64,000 nucleotides of DNA. Source: Paramecium pentaurelia. Its lineage: Eukaryota; Ciliophora; Oligohymenophorea; Peniculida; Parameciidae. The position numbers and the translations under genes are program-made. The stretch spans positions 125,281 to 189,280 of the forward strand of contig CAJJDO010000014.1 of NCBI GenBank assembly GCA_905183005.1, written 5' to 3'. Positions 51,244 through 64,000 of the stretch are shown here, piece after piece (the stretch's first letter is position 1; each line of letters starts with the position of its first letter). Under the pieces are notes generated by a model that saw only the letters and a list, made by a program, of their open reading frames with translations, ran no database searches and had not been told where the DNA came from.

Positions 51244-53018
51244 ATAAATATATAACATATATCAATATTCCAGAGGTTCGTGGTAAAATACCAAAGTGTT
51301 AGATTTGTTAAAAAGGCTTTTCAAAGGTGACAACAAGAGAACATATGTGTAAAAGGTAAATAATTAATTGATTTTATATACAAGATGTTTAAGAGTTGTA
51401 TGTAGTAGTTGTTCTCCATTTAAAATTCAATTCGAGTTGAATAAAGGAAGAAGACTATGTAAGATATGTAAAGAAGTACATTTACACATTTACTTTTAAG
51501 GAATCAGATTAAATAAAATCTTTTGTAGATTCTAATCATATTTAATATGGTTTTGATACTCTATCAAAATAATGGCTTGGAAATGCATTTAATTCTTAGG
51601 AATATAAGTCTGTGAGAGATTCTACAAAAATAAAAATAGATTAGATGGAATTTGCTGGTTTAGATAATATAAATTATTCCTTAAAAGATTTTTATTCATT
51701 AGTTGGGAAAGATAATGTGAAATTGTAAAATGTTTGTATGACATTTTGTTCAAAGAATCCAGATATTAAATTAACAGCTGAGATGGTTTGTTTAACTAAT
51801 TTCTTGCTTTGTTTTTCATCTGAAGCTTCTGCATTTTAATTATTAAATATAATATATAGATAAAAGCCACCAGAAGAGTGTTTAATAAGCATAGTAACAT
51901 ATTGTGTAAAAGGATTCAATTTACCTGAGAGTGAGATAATATTTTTAAGACAATTTTTAGAAGCAAGATTAAAGAGATATTTACTTACATTTTCAATTAA
52001 TATGTTTAATTTTGATACTACTTTGTTTTTGATATCATAATTGATATAAAAATATGATAATTTTATTCGTGGATTATCAGCAATTTTTATGTTAGTTAGT
52101 CCAAATTTAAGATCATCAACACATGAAGATTTAGAAATTTATATTTTAAGAGAAATTAAAAAAAAAGATGTAGAAATTAAATATAAAACAATGAAATAAC
52201 CTTAACCAAAATAAGATTCAGAAAATAAGGATCGTACTCAATCAATAATAAGTTTGGCTTTTTCAACTTTTGAATAATAAGATAATACTTAAGTTAATGA
52301 TTTAAAAACAGAGATTTCAAATCTTAAATTATAATTATCATTAAAAGATAATGAAATTGAAAGTTATAAGTTTTAATTATCATAACTATAAATACCAGAT
52401 TAATAAAAGAAAGATAAATTTTTATAATAAAAATGTGATGAAATTGCTATCTTATTATCTAAAATTGATGAATTAACACTTGAAAATTAATTATATTAAA
52501 AAAAAGAACGTACTAATTCAGATTTTTCATTAATGTATTCACAATCATAAAAAATTATAGAAGAAAAATAAAAATAAATTGATAGATTGAAAGCTAAAGT
52601 AAAAGAGGGTTCATTAGATAATAGAACTATGTCTTTATCATTAGCTGGTGGTGTTTAAAGTATTTTATCAGGAAAAGAAGTTTAAGAGATGAAATAAAGT
52701 TTTGAAGAAGAAAAATAACTTTTATTAGATTAAATTAAATAATTAGAAAGTAGTAAGGCTCTCTTATAAAAGAGTTTAGATGCTTAAAAGAAACTTAATT
52801 AAAGAGTTATTGATTATATTGGTTCTATGACTTTGAATAATAAATTAATTGAATTACAAGTTAAGACTTCTGAAGAAAAAGAAACAATTTCATATAAAGA
52901 TGAGATTAATAATTTAATTGATATTAAAAATTAATAGAATTAGATGCTTTCTAGATTATAAAATACCAACTTGTAGTAAATTGAGGAACTTAAAGTTAAA
53001 ATTAAGAATTCGAAATGA
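51240..53018 (+). CDS. FYVE-like zinc finger plus coiled-coil protein
   Basis: Two introns with AAG acceptors (51356-51384 and 51476-51500) give exactly 574 residues. Residues ~18-70 hold four CxxC pairs in FYVE order: KCQICQKGF, EHMCKRCLRVVCSSCS and GRRLCKICKE, resembling the family core (R-x-H-x-C-x2-C, then V-C-x2-C). The middle is helical, and residues ~300-570 form a long Gln/Lys/Glu coiled coil. FYVE domains bind PI3P on endosomes; the basic RRHHC core is altered here (REHMC), so lipid binding is uncertain. The start overlaps the upstream stop, and a TmcB-like gene follows 35 bp on. Confidence 0.65.
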
Positions 53019-53053
53019 ATTAATTGTTGTTAATTAATTATAAAATAATTAAA

Positions 53054-56000
53054 ATGTAAAAGAGACAATAAATCAATCAAATAGTCAATTCTTTAAAATA
53101 TAAATTTTTCAAGTAATCCTCCTTCTATTTAGAGTTATTTATCTTATACTTAAGTAATGGTCGAACTATTAGTGGATAACTATAATTATATGCCTAACTT
53201 AGTATCTATAATATACTTATTTAAATTTTGGTCTTAAAGTTTAGTATGTGTGGAGAAATAAGGCATATACTGATATGATTAATCTATTATTGAAGTAACT
53301 TCTAAAATATTAAATAGGTATTTCACTATTACAATTTCTGTAAAAAATTTGGGAATTAGAACTTATCTTACAATATTTTATTTTTGCTTAGGCTTAGTGT
53401 TATTTTCAATATTGTTAATAATGCTATTGGCATTTGTAATTTAAAATAAGAAATTGTAGAAAGGACCATTAATATTGTTACGTCTTTTGTTAAGAATTAT
53501 TCTTACTTTTGGTTTCTGGCCAATAGTAAGAATGTAATTTGGTTTATTGGCATGTGAATATAATAAGAAAGGTAAATTGATTATGATGTTTGAATAATCT
53601 TAAGAGTGTTGGACATCAGACTATTATATTCATGCAATGATGGCAATATTTGGATTGATTATCACATTGACATTTAGTGTGTTGATGGCACTTGTAACAT
53701 ATGAATCAAGAAGAACAGATTAAGATGCTAATGCAATGAGAAATGGAAGATCTTATTATTAGTTGTTAATCTATATTTTTACACAAATAATGACATACTA
53801 ATTATTAGCGACTCCTGAATATACAATATTAATAATTGCAGTCTTTTTGATAGGTAGTTCTATTGTATTTATTAATACACATATAGATCAACCTTATTAT
53901 GATACATTTATATAAAAAATGTGGTCAATATTAGCTGGAGTAAATTTTTGGACAATTATTATGATGTTCTATTCATATCTTTTAGATGGTAAAACCTTCT
54001 AAAACACTATTTAAGCATGGTTATTAGGTATTCCTTTAATTATTGGAATCATTATGTTTAGATAAAGAGAATCATTTGATTTAATGAAAGCTAATTTAAT
54101 AAAATTTTAGAATGGATCAGAAGTCATAAAGTTATGTGAATATCTTTTAATTCTTATTAATAACTCAAATTAATCTTAGAAATATTAACTATTGATTGAT
54201 AGTTATATTGAAGTTCATAAAGAAGTTTGTAATAGAAATGATTGCGTTGTGAAACTTAAAGAAGAAATGGCAAATAAATTTAAAGGAAATCCTAAATACA
54301 CTAATAGAAAACATATTATTAATGAATTGATTACTTAAATTTATTAGGAATCTATTAAGAATTTTCCTGAAGATATTTAATTAAGACTCAGTTATGTTTA
54401 TTTTCTTTATGAGAATAAAAAATCATACTCTTTAATTATGTCAGAACTTATTTAAGCTATGGAATTCAAACCAACTTTTGATTATGAATTTCATATTTAT
54501 AGATACAAATTAATTATTGAAGAGGAATCTCAATAGAAAGCAGAATAATTTGATATATCTAATTCAATTAAATAAAACAAGGAATTAATTGATATTTTAG
54601 AATAAACAACATTATAAATGATAGATTTTTGGATTTCTATGTCTGATGATCATCCAGATATGCATAAGTTAATGAGTTTAGGTTTCAAAATTTTAAAATA
54701 AAAAGAAGAAATTGATTAATATTGGGCAAAGTTAAAAAATAGCGACTCTTTAAAATTATTTAATTTGATGGCTAAATTTCATCATTTAGTATTAGATGAT
54801 TAAGAAATTTCAGATCAAATATAAAATCAACTTTGGGTATTATAGAAAATTAAATAATAAGAAGTAAATGAAATAGAAGAAGTATGCAATAAATCAATAC
54901 CAACATTAGTAGTTACAGCATAATTTTAAAATTTTCATATTTAAACAGTTAATAAAGCTCTTTGTAGTCTTCTTGGTTATTCTAAGACAGATCTAATTGG
55001 AAGATCTGTAAATTAAGTTATACCAGAATTGTAAATATTGATATATATCATTATAGATATGCCATTCCACATAATTGTTGTTTGGAATTATTTATTGAAA
55101 ATTAAGCAAAATATTAATAAAATTTAATTACTTAGACTGTCTACTTATAAGCAAAGAGTAATTATATAATTCCTCTATATTCAAATGTAAAATTAATATA
55201 AACAAATAACAATTAATTGTATTTTATTGCATAATATCAATAAACTTTTAGTCCAAAATAATAATGTTTATTATTATTAGATAGTGAAGGTTATATAGAA
55301 AATATTACAAGTTCTTGTATTATATTATTAAGATTGGATATTATTAAAATATAAATGAGAAGAATTAATATTAAAGAATTATTTCCTGATTTTCATTTTA
55401 GAAAATAAGAATTTCTATCAAAAAGTGGAGCCAAATTACATCTTATTCCTCATGGTTTGAAATATAGTACAAGAACTTTAGATACAGTAAGTATTTATGA
55501 ATAGATCGATTTTTAATGCTATTTAAATTATATTTAATTTCCATGTCTTAAAGATGAATAATTTTATGGTATAGTAATGAGATTAGAAAAAATTAAATGT
55601 CATAATGCTTCAGAATCTATTTTAAAATTAGGTCCATAATAACCCAGAAAAACTAAATTTCCTATTTTTTAATATATTCCTCCTTCAGTTTATTATTTGG
55701 ATTATTTGAGTGTAACTGAGATTGAAGAATCAATGGATCTTAAATCATCTTAAGATAATTAACATAAATTATCAAAAATTGTAGATTATTTTTGTATGGT
55801 TAAAAGGATGTCTTAATCTTAAAAACATAGTATTCATTATGATAATGGAATTAAAGTAAAACGATTATGGGATGGATAAATTAAAGATTTAGAAGAATTT
55901 AATATAGATTAGTAATAATTAGAAGATGAAGAAGAGGAATAACTAAATTCTTAATTATTAAGTAAGGAAAAAGATAAAGAGATGTAGGAATTTCAACATT

Positions 56001-57913
56001 ACTTTGAATTATTTTAATCTAAAACATCAATGTACAAATTATTAATTAATTCTAATGTTTCAAAAGGATTTTAGATATTAAATTATTTAGTGAATATATC
56101 ATTATTTATTCTCTACATATCTGGTTTGTTAGTATTTATATTTAATTTGAATGATGATACAAATGTATCTAGTATGATATTTAATTTGAGTTTGAATAAT
56201 AAAAGATTATCAAGTTGTTTGATGATATAAACAATTCTATAAGATGTTAGAATACTAAATTATGGTAGGTAGTTAAATGATAATTAGGATAACTTTGAAT
56301 AATAATATAAAAGTAATTTAGATTAATTAAATTAAGAAATATAAGATTTAATTTAAATCCATACTTAATTAATCACATCTGAAATATTAATTAATCAAGA
56401 ATATCTAGAATATTCTGATTTATATTTTTCATCAAATGTGGAACTTTAATCAATTGATGGTAGTAAGGAAAATTATACATATAAAGAAGCTATTGATTTA
56501 TTAATTGGTAAAGCTTTATATTTAAATTCTGGAAACATTTCTAAATTTAATGACTCTGATGTTGATTTTTATTTTTACAACTACAACACGATAAATTCAG
56601 TAACAAAAAATTATTAAATTCCTTTAAATTATCGTTATTATTCAATTAAATCTGTTGCATAAAATTCATTAGATAATAAATTGATTTTTTTGATTCTATA
56701 AACCTTATTACAATTAGTTGCATATATCTTAATTGCCTTATATTTAATTTAATTTAATAGATTTTAACATTAAATTTATGAATTATTTTTTGAAGTTAAT
56801 TAGATACAAATTAAAAATATAGTTTAGAAATGCGAATCTTTTTTATCATTCTTAAATGTTGGAGAAGATGAAAATGTATGAAAAATATTTACTATAAAAT
56901 AGGATGAAGTTTAAGATGAGAAAGAATAGAAATACATATCTGATTAGGATGAAAACAAAATGATGAATAATAAATAAATAAAAAATTGGAAAAATAGCAA
57001 TAAAAAATTCAAAAAATTCATGGCTGCTGTCTTCTTTATATTTGCAATTATTGAAGCATATTTTATTTATTAATATATCTCAGCTTAATAAGTTGTAGAA
57101 GCTACTTTTAATTTGAGTCCCATTTTAAATGCAACATCTTTATTAGAATCTCAATATAGATTAGGAGACAATGCTATAAGAGAGTATTTTGTAAATCCGA
57201 ATTAGAGTATTTATTGTAATCCTAATCCTTTGAAATTTATCAATAATTATTTTGATAGACTTTATGAAACTAATGCAGAAATGCAGACTAAATTTACATA
57301 AAATTTAGATTTGTTTTAACCTGATTATATAAATCTATTTCAATAACTATTTGTCAAAAATCCATGTCCTACATTAGGATTATTACAAGAATTCATTACA
57401 GAAGATTATTGTAACTCTTTTTTTAATGGAGTTGTTTCTGAAGGTTTGTCTATTGGATTAACTAAATATTTTGAGAGTCTTGAAATATTCCTTTTATAAT
57501 ATTAAGGATATTAATATTAACATACTACTACTGATGAAGGAGAGAATAGTAATGAAATAAGAAATTTAGTGATATTTTTATTAAATACTACTTTAAGTGT
57601 TGAAATAAGAACTATGGAGAAAGTAGTTATAAGATACACTTAAAGATATTTAATTGATTAATTAGAATAAAGTATTAGAGATTCATTTAGTCAATTATCT
57701 TTAACAAGAATCTTGCTATTTATTTGTTTTACATTTTATTTATTATTTATAACTTTTTTCTTTTGGATTCCCGCAAATTAGAATTTAGTTAGATAAATAT
57801 AAAAAAGTAGAACATTAATTTTATGTATGCCTATGTCAACTTTGATGAAGTAATTAATTATTAATTTTGATTTAGTTCTGCCTTAGTTAGGAGATATATA
57901 AGATAAGTATTGA
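53054..57913 (+). CDS. Giant TmcB-like transmembrane protein with PAS domain
   Basis: Four introns (20, 20, 26 and 27 nt, all TAG) give exactly 1,588 residues from ATG 53054. An N-terminal block of about eight TMs (LLRLLLRIILTFGFWPIV, YIHAMMAIFGLIITLTFSVL) precedes a helical TPR-like section. Then comes a PAS-like segment (QTVNKALCSLLGYSKTDLIG, RSVNQVIPEL), a linker, and a C-terminal region with four TMs around two lumenal loops. This layout is that of the large ciliate and Dictyostelium TmcB/PAS transmembrane family, possibly sensory. Function in ciliates is not established. Confidence 0.7.
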
Positions 57914-58128
57914 AAAATTGATTAATGATTTTATGGTAAATAATTAATTTAGAATACAAATAAATTTTGAAAATCTATTAATCTTCAAAAAAGTTAATGG
58001 AATTTAGATTGGAATTGTAATATATATATATATAAAAATATAAATTCGAATAGTATATTAAATGAATAATGATTGATAAGGTGGATTAAGTGAGATATTT
58101 TTTTGTTTAATAAAATAAAAAATAACTG

Positions 58129-58803
58129 ATGTTCAAGAACTCATTCTAAAGTGGATTTCTTTCAATATTATATTCTATAGGATCAAAGCCATTGTAAATT
58201 TGGGATAAGCAAAGTAATTTATAATTGAATTATTTAAGTCAAGAATGGACATATTAAACGTATCACAGATCAAGACATTTAATCATCAGTACTTGAAATA
58301 ATGGGTACAAATGTAAGTACTAATTTCATAACTGCTCCTGCTGATCCTAAAGAAACATTAGGAATTAAATTACCATTCTTAGTCATGATCATTAAGAATG
58401 TAATATTATTGGTATTATGATTAGCTTAAAAAATATTTCACTTTTGAAGTATAGGTTTTGGATGATAAGAATGTCAGAAGAAGATTTAGAGCATCAAATT
58501 ATTAAGTAAATTAGTATAATGAATGTAGTCAACAACAAGAGTTAAACCTTTCATTTGTACAATGCCTATGAGATTAGATGAAGGATGGAATCAAATCTAA
58601 TTCAATTTATCTGATTTTACCAGAAGAGCATATGGTACAAACTATATAGAAACACTTCGGTATCTCTATGAATCTCATTTTATAGTGTTCAAATTCATGC
58701 TAATTGCAGAATTAGAAGAATCTATTTTAGTGATCGTCTTTACAGTGAAGAAGAATTACCTCCTGAATTTAAGTTATTCTTACCCATCTAAAAACAAGGA
58801 TGA
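58129..58803 (+). CDS. CFAP20: CFAP20/BUG22
   Basis: Four introns (25 nt with AAG at 58214-58238; 25, 23 and 26 nt with TAG) give exactly 191 residues, against about 193 for the family. The sequence is nearly the family consensus: [90 protein letters not shown] and LYSEEELPPEFKLFLP. CFAP20 is an inner-junction protein of ciliary doublets and is needed for ciliary motility in Paramecium. The AAG intron is required to read [11 protein letters not shown]. Confidence 0.95.
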
Positions 58804-58841
58804 TCAATATTATATATATATATATTCATTGATCTATGAAA

Positions 58842-59794
58842 TCAACTCAATTTTGATATTAATTCATCTAATCTAGGTTTCCATTTTTCATCGTTTTCTA
58901 CTTATTTTTATAAGATTTCTAATAAGGGTTTAATATATTATTCTTCTTATTTCAAAATTGTTTATCTAAAATATAATTATAGATTATACCCATCCTTATG
59001 TTCAATTATTTTAGCTAATTCAACGATAGCTTATTATTTATTTGTCAAATAAACATGAGTAAATAAAACACTTAATGATGAATAAATATCATTTTCATTT
59101 CCATTCTCTTATGCAAATTAAGTCATAAAACCACTAATCATAATAAGAATAATGATTATACACTTTTCTAACTTTATTGCCAGATAAAAACTATCTTGCA
59201 ATCCTATATAAATCTTTAGGTTATAATTTTATTTTCTTCTACAATGACACTCTATAAACTTCATACGATATTTTTGGATCATCTTTAATCAAACTCGAAA
59301 GATCAGCACTATCAATTTTTAAAAATGGACATGTTTTCAAAATTTTGAATAATTCAATCAATCCTTCATCATCAAGTTTTTTAGCCAAAGTCATTATCAC
59401 AGAAGGATGAGGGAAATATCTTATTGCTGAATGAAATTTTAAGGCATCCAAAACATATTTTGTCTAATCAAATTCAATACATTTAAGCATAAACTTATCT
59501 TTAATACCACAATGCACTTAATTATTATGTCCTAATATATTATTAAATCCCTAATCAATTTACTAATTAAAATACTTCTATTGCCTCTTTGATGTTATCC
59601 TTTTCAACCATATTAACAAAATGTCCTACATCATTTGTCTAAAATTTATATCTCCCATTCTTATTTGTTGGAGTATTCAGTAACAAATTATTATAGAAAT
59701 CAATAGCAGTGAATGCCTTGGCTTTGCTATTAACAGATTAAACTCTAGTAGCAAAATACTATGCTTTGAATGCCAATGTTATTAATTTACTCAT
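58842..59794 (-). CDS. Helical hypothetical protein, possibly mitochondrial
   Basis: ATG 59794 to TGA 58842-58844 with 25- and 28-nt TAG-ending introns gives exactly 299 residues. The N-terminus (MSKLITLAFKAQYFATRVQS) is amphipathic and basic, like a mitochondrial presequence. The rest consists of helical pairs (VLDALKFHSAIRYFPHPSVI, LAKKLDDEGLIELFKILKTC), a solenoid look that recalls TPR/PPR repeats without a clear consensus. The function is unknown. It converges on CFAP20 with 38 bp between stops. Confidence 0.6.
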
Positions 59795-60741
59795 AATTAT
59801 GAATATTAATTTTAATTTACAGCTATAAATATAAAATATATTCAAAGAATAATAAATATATAATCAATATCAATATTTTATATATGTAAGTCTTATAAGT
59901 GTAATTTCAACCATTTAATTATCTTTAACATTATTAACAATTAATATTACATATTAATCATTATTAATAATATCCATATGATTGTAAATTGTATAAAATA
60001 TAACAAAAAATTAAGTAATTTAATTTAAGTTTTTCTCTTGTGATTCAGATAACCATAACACTTATAAACAGAATAAAATTTTTCAATAGATGAATCTTAA
60101 AAAGTTAAAACTAAATTTAATTCTTTTAATATTGAAATAATAACTATCTTTTTAAAATTTTGTCTAATAAACCATAAGAAATGATCTAAATATGATAAAT
60201 ATATATGTTGTTATTTTGATTTTTTTTTAATAAACATGTTTATAATAAGATTTAGATTGATATTCTAAAAAATTAGATTGATATTCTAAAAAATATAATG
60301 AAATCTCAAATATTTACTTAATTATATCTATCATCAATTGAGATAATTAATATAAATAATAAATTTTTATTATTTAGAATGATAAAAATTGTTATTAAGA
60401 AAATAAAGGTTTACTCTAGGCTTTACACTTTTTTATAGAAATCATTAATTAAAAGTTTCAATGAATCAAATAATAAGGATTATTTAATAAGTTATAATAA
60501 TCTTAAAAACAAAAGAAAATTATTATTATCATTCATTTCAACAAAATTTGCCTTAAAAAATTATAGCACAATCTTATTTGTTTAATGACTATTTTATTTT
60601 ACAGTGTTATGAAACCTATCTTTAATACTAAAGAACAGTAATATAAATGATTATTTGCATTCTCTAATAATGATGGATGGTTGAATATCTATAATATTTT
60701 GAGATACAAAATTTAAGTTAATTATTAATTAAATTTAATTT
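59795..60741. other. AT-rich intergenic region with a short tandem repeat
   Basis: About 950 bp of AT-rich sequence between divergent genes. At about 60253-60294 a 21-bp unit (ttagattgatattctaaaaa) occurs twice in tandem. No coding frame or RNA gene is convincing. Confidence 0.5.
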
Positions 60742-61270
60742 ATGGGAAGCAAAGCTGAGAACTAAATTGAACAATATTCTGGATAAGATTTTGGAGATAA
60801 GATAAGCTTTACTGTAGGTGTGAGTTACATGCTTGGTAATAGAATATCCACTATTTTAGCTTCATCTATTGGATTAGTCAAGGGAGCAATTGAAGGTTTC
60901 CCTAGATCATTTAATATGCCAAAGAAACTAATTTTAAATAATTTTTTTAATGCAGTAGGAAAGCGAACATCTACATATGGATAGGCAGCAGCTAGTGCAA
61001 GCATGTTATATTATTTTGTTGGAGCAGGAATGAATTTATTATTTGAAGATGAATTGGCAGATATAAATTAATTAAAAAAGAATATGTTGTGTGGTGCAAT
61101 TTCAGGAGCAGTTTACAAATCAACTTTGGGTAATTCCTTCTGAATAATTTTAAGGATTTGTTCCATTTATTGTAGGTGGTATAGTGGGAGGAGGATTGAT
61201 TGGAAGTGTAACTTTATTGGTTGAAAATCTTAATAGAAGAGGAGTAGTAGCATTTGAAATGAAATTTTGA
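60742..61270 (+). CDS. TIM17/22/23-family mitochondrial translocase protein
   Basis: One 25-nt intron (61130-61154, AAG acceptor) gives exactly 167 residues. The four-helix Tim17/22/23 pattern is visible: YMLGNRISTILASSIGLVKG, LILNNFFNAVGKRTSTYGQ, then MLYYFVGAGMNLLFED, MLCGAISGAVYKSTLGF and VGGIVGGGLIGSVTLL. Gly-rich TMs and the LNN...GKR segment favour Tim23 or Tim22 over Tim17; the exact subunit is not decided. Role: import or insertion of proteins at the mitochondrial inner membrane. Confidence 0.75.
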
Positions 61271-61856
61271 GAATGGGTTTTTTTATTTATTTTAATTAAT
61301 TAAATATCTAATTGATATATTCTATGACTTGATTTTAGATATTACTTTAAGGTGTTTAGAATTATAATATATTAAATAGAAGGTCTATTTAATTGATTTA
61401 GAAATAAAAACTATTTTTGTTGATAAGATAAATATTTATTCCAATTCAAAATTCCAAAAATTGATTTAATATTTTTGTATGTTTATTAAAGGATTGCATA
61501 AGATGAACCTTTGCAAAGGTTAGAAATTATTAAATATTTAAATTTCTTAGGTAGATTTATATATATGCAAGAATACATAATATTTTTAAGTAATTATACA
61601 AATAGAATTTTAAGATTCGAATATTTATTAAAATTTATAGTTTACTTTATAAAAACCTTTTTGGTATATAATAAAATGGAAATGATGATAGATTATATTT
61701 TGTTTATAATTCTGCTATAGATTACAAGGATTTCAAATTTAGTTAAATTATTTTATTAATAATTCTAAACTGTTTGTAATATAAGGATTAAATAAATGCT
61801 CTTAATATAATTACAAAATTGAATATTTATTTATTTAATGATTAACTTTTAATATT
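61271..61856. other. AT-rich intergenic region, no convincing gene
   Basis: About 590 bp. A frame without TGA runs for roughly 135 codons up to about 61825, but it lacks an early ATG and has random AT-rich composition. With a single stop codon, such open stretches are expected by chance. Confidence 0.45.
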
Positions 61857-63544
61857 TCATAGCTATGATTTGAATTCTTCGAAAGAGATCTAATCATCAT
61901 GATTCTTATCAAAGAGATGGAAAACACTGGCTGCCTCATTTCTACTTATTTTACCATCTATTGCCTATTTAAAATTAGAATTATATAAATATTACTTTTA
62001 ATAATTAGAAAAATTCCTCTTAATCAATAGCACCATCACCAGACTTATCAAAACGTTGAAATATTTTACCAATATCTAATTTATTAATTCTTATTGTATT
62101 TTACAATTGTTTAACCACTCCAGAAGCTCTTTAAGTAATTCCATCTTTTTAAGTTTATCCTGTACCTTTACTGAGTACATATTAAAATTCAGGGAAACTA
62201 ATAGCACCATTATTATCCCTATCAAATTTAGAAAACATTAATTAAATTTCATAATCTTTAATTCCAGGTACAATAACTTTGATTAAATTAAAAAATTCTT
62301 AATAATCTAGATCTCCTTAATGGTTTTTATCATATCTATTAAATATTTATGAAATATTAATGTTATTGGCTTTTATTACAGCTTAAATGTCTTTAATAAT
62401 AATTCCTGCTCTATCATTAAGATCAGAAAAATCAAATTCTGTGAATAATTTTTAAAATTCAATATAATTAACTTTTTAATCTTAACCACAAATTCTTATG
62501 AATAATGTTTAAATTTCATGTTGAGTAGTATTAGGATCAACAGCCAAAATAAGTTCCTTAAATTCTTTAGCATCTAAAATGTTATTTTTATCTTTATCGA
62601 ATCTTTGAAAAATAAAATGTGGATCTATATTATTTTCAGTAACAACTTCTTACATTTTTCTTAAGATCTTAATACATTATTATGGTAATTCATATTGTTA
62701 TTTCTATTATAATTGACCAGATTATTTCATAGTAAAAATTGGATGAGTGAATATTTCATTCCATCCAATACGATCAGCCTCTTCTATCATTAAACACTTT
62801 TTAATGAAATCCTTTGAATTTTCACTTATGGGTCTTTCATAAGGAAATCTTAATGGTTAGGTCTTGATACTTCTTAAAAGACTATTCATATCTCTACAAG
62901 ACCAGGCTGTTTTACCAAAAAGTATTTCATAATACATCATTCCAATAGACCAAATGTCACTTTTAGCAGAATATTAATGTTTATTTAAAATCTGAGGAGA
63001 CATATAAATAGGAGTTCCAACACATTCTCTTAATAATTATCTTCCTGTTATATCAACTTTTGTAGCAAATCCAAAATCAGCCACTTTATATACATTACTT
63101 TTGACTAAACTATTTTCAGGTTTTATATCTCGATGGATATAGTTATGAGAAATCAAATCTTTGAATCCATTCATTAATTATGCTAGGATTTCTAGAGCTT
63201 ATTATTCTTAAATATGACCTTTTTTATGCATAACAGATCTAAGATCTGAATCACATAACTCAATAGCCATATATGTTTATTGTTTATTACCAAATACATC
63301 AAGCATTCTAACCACATTAGGTGAAGTCAAGGTTTACATGACTTTTATTTCATTTTTTAATGAATCAATCATAAACTAATCTTAAAATAATTTCATATCC
63401 AAAACTGAAAATTTATATAAATCAATTACTTTTCAAAGCCACAATCTCCCCAGTTTTTATATTTTTAGCCTTATATACACTACCAAAACTTCCTGCTCCT
63501 AGGAATCCCTTTTTGTCATATTAATAGTTCTCTATGCTTTACAT
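61857..63544 (-). CDS. Calcium-dependent protein kinase (CDPK-like) with at least five EF-hands
   Basis: Introns of 25 nt (CAG acceptor) and 31 nt (TAG) give exactly 543 residues. The N-terminal kinase is intact: FLGAGSFGSVYKAKN, VALK, YIHRDIKPEN, VADFGFA, CVGTPIYMSPQIL, DIWSIGMMYYEILFGKTAW. The C-terminal half carries EF-hand loops DKDKNNILDAKE, DKNHQGDLDYQE, DRDNNGAISFPE, DKSGDGAIDQEE and DKNHDDQISFEE, plus a degenerate one (GQDQKVNYIEF). CDPKs of alveolates couple Ca2+ to phosphorylation and usually have four EF-hands. No N-terminal extension or transmembrane segment is seen. Confidence 0.85.
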
Positions 63545-63685
63545 AATTAATTAAATATATCAAATTTTATTGCATTTAATTTAATATATAAAGATTGATA
63601 TATTATAAATATAACTTATATTATTGAATTTCTTTGTTGGATATAGTTATTTTAATATAATTTTTATATTAAATATTCTTAAAAC

Positions 63686-63998
63686 TCAATTATTGATTTC
63701 CTCATTCTTTTTAAATAGAGTTTATCTAGCCTCTAAATTGAATCTATGTAATCCACTCTTTCCTGTATCATAATTTTCAGCTAATTATTCAGCTTCTTAT
63801 TCAACAATTTGACGATGAAGATATTTAAAGGATAATCCCTATAATTTATTTATTATTCTTTACTTTCTCTTTCATTTCTTTTTATGCTCTTCTCTTTAAC
63901 ATCAATCTTTATTGTTGTCTGCCTTTAGATGTCAAGAATAATTAGAATCTTCTAATTTTTGCATAATCAGCTTTTTCCCTAACCAACTAATCTTTCAT
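63686..63998 (-). CDS. Small charged helical protein at the window edge
   Basis: A frame from ATG 63998 with one 25-nt TAG-ending intron gives 95 residues: MKDQLVREKADYAKIRRFQL, a Lys/Arg-rich stretch (LMLKRRAQKEMKEK), then KYLHRQIVEQEAEQLAENY and a C-terminal RQTLFKKNEEINN. It is helical and highly charged; no family is recognised. The ATG lies 2 bp from the window end, so the true start could be further out. Confidence 0.5.
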
Positions 63999-64000
63999 TA

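Noticed and set aside
61416..61828. An open stretch of about 135 codons between the TIM-family gene and the kinase gene
   Set aside because: No early ATG, random AT-rich composition, and long open stretches are expected when TGA is the only stop.

Overview
The window looks like macronuclear DNA of a ciliate, most probably a Paramecium. Almost every gene reads through dozens of TAA and TAG codons that must encode glutamine, with TGA as the only stop. Introns are tiny (about 20-31 nt, GTA...AG), intergenic spacers are very short and the DNA is very AT-rich. Removing these mini-introns joins conserved domains exactly in frame (MCCC2, CFAP20, IRE1, SUMO, PRA1, TIM23 family). About 36 protein genes are packed on both strands. 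I saw no RNA genes, CRISPR arrays or transposons. Function names rest on motifs recognised by eye; no database search was run.

Layout. 1-3.3 kb: a secreted unknown and a two-TM ciliate membrane protein (minus strand). 4.5-8.9 kb: a large LRR protein and two small unknowns. 9-11.4 kb: an H-type-lectin-domain protein and an AlbA_2/Schlafen-domain protein (minus). 11.4-15 kb: a CAMSAP-like CKK-domain protein, disrupted in this assembly by a 1,096-bp exact duplication around a single N and by a likely 1-nt slip in a (TAA)n tract. 15-17.5 kb: an importin-beta-like protein. 17.7-18.6 kb: two small paralogues in inverted orientation. 19.6-24.1 kb: a Cys-rich membrane protein, a GTSF1-like CHHC zinc-finger protein and a NOWA-like GW/RGG protein. 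The last two families serve small-RNA-guided genome rearrangement in Paramecium. 24-30 kb: WDR90/POC16-like, PRA1 and a 3-ketoacyl-CoA reductase-like SDR. 31-36.5 kb: a paralogue of the first two-TM protein, an IRE1-like ER stress sensor with a degenerate kinase catalytic loop, SUMO and an unknown. 37-42.5 kb: a P4-ATPase flippase and methylcrotonyl-CoA carboxylase beta. 42.7-46.4 kb: a polytopic membrane protein, an overlapping unknown and an alveolin. 46.6-57.9 kb: Sec16-like, a type I membrane protein, two coiled-coil proteins (one with a FYVE-like zinc finger) and a giant TmcB-like PAS protein. 58-64 kb: CFAP20/BUG22, a helical unknown, a TIM17/22/23-family protein, a CDPK with at least five EF-hands and a small unknown.

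Themes. Cilia and cortex: CFAP20, WDR90, CAMSAP, alveolin. Secretory pathway and membranes: Sec16, PRA1, IRE1, flippase, KAR. Two features recur across the window. Many introns clearly end in AAG rather than TAG. Several same-strand neighbours touch or overlap at stop/start codons.
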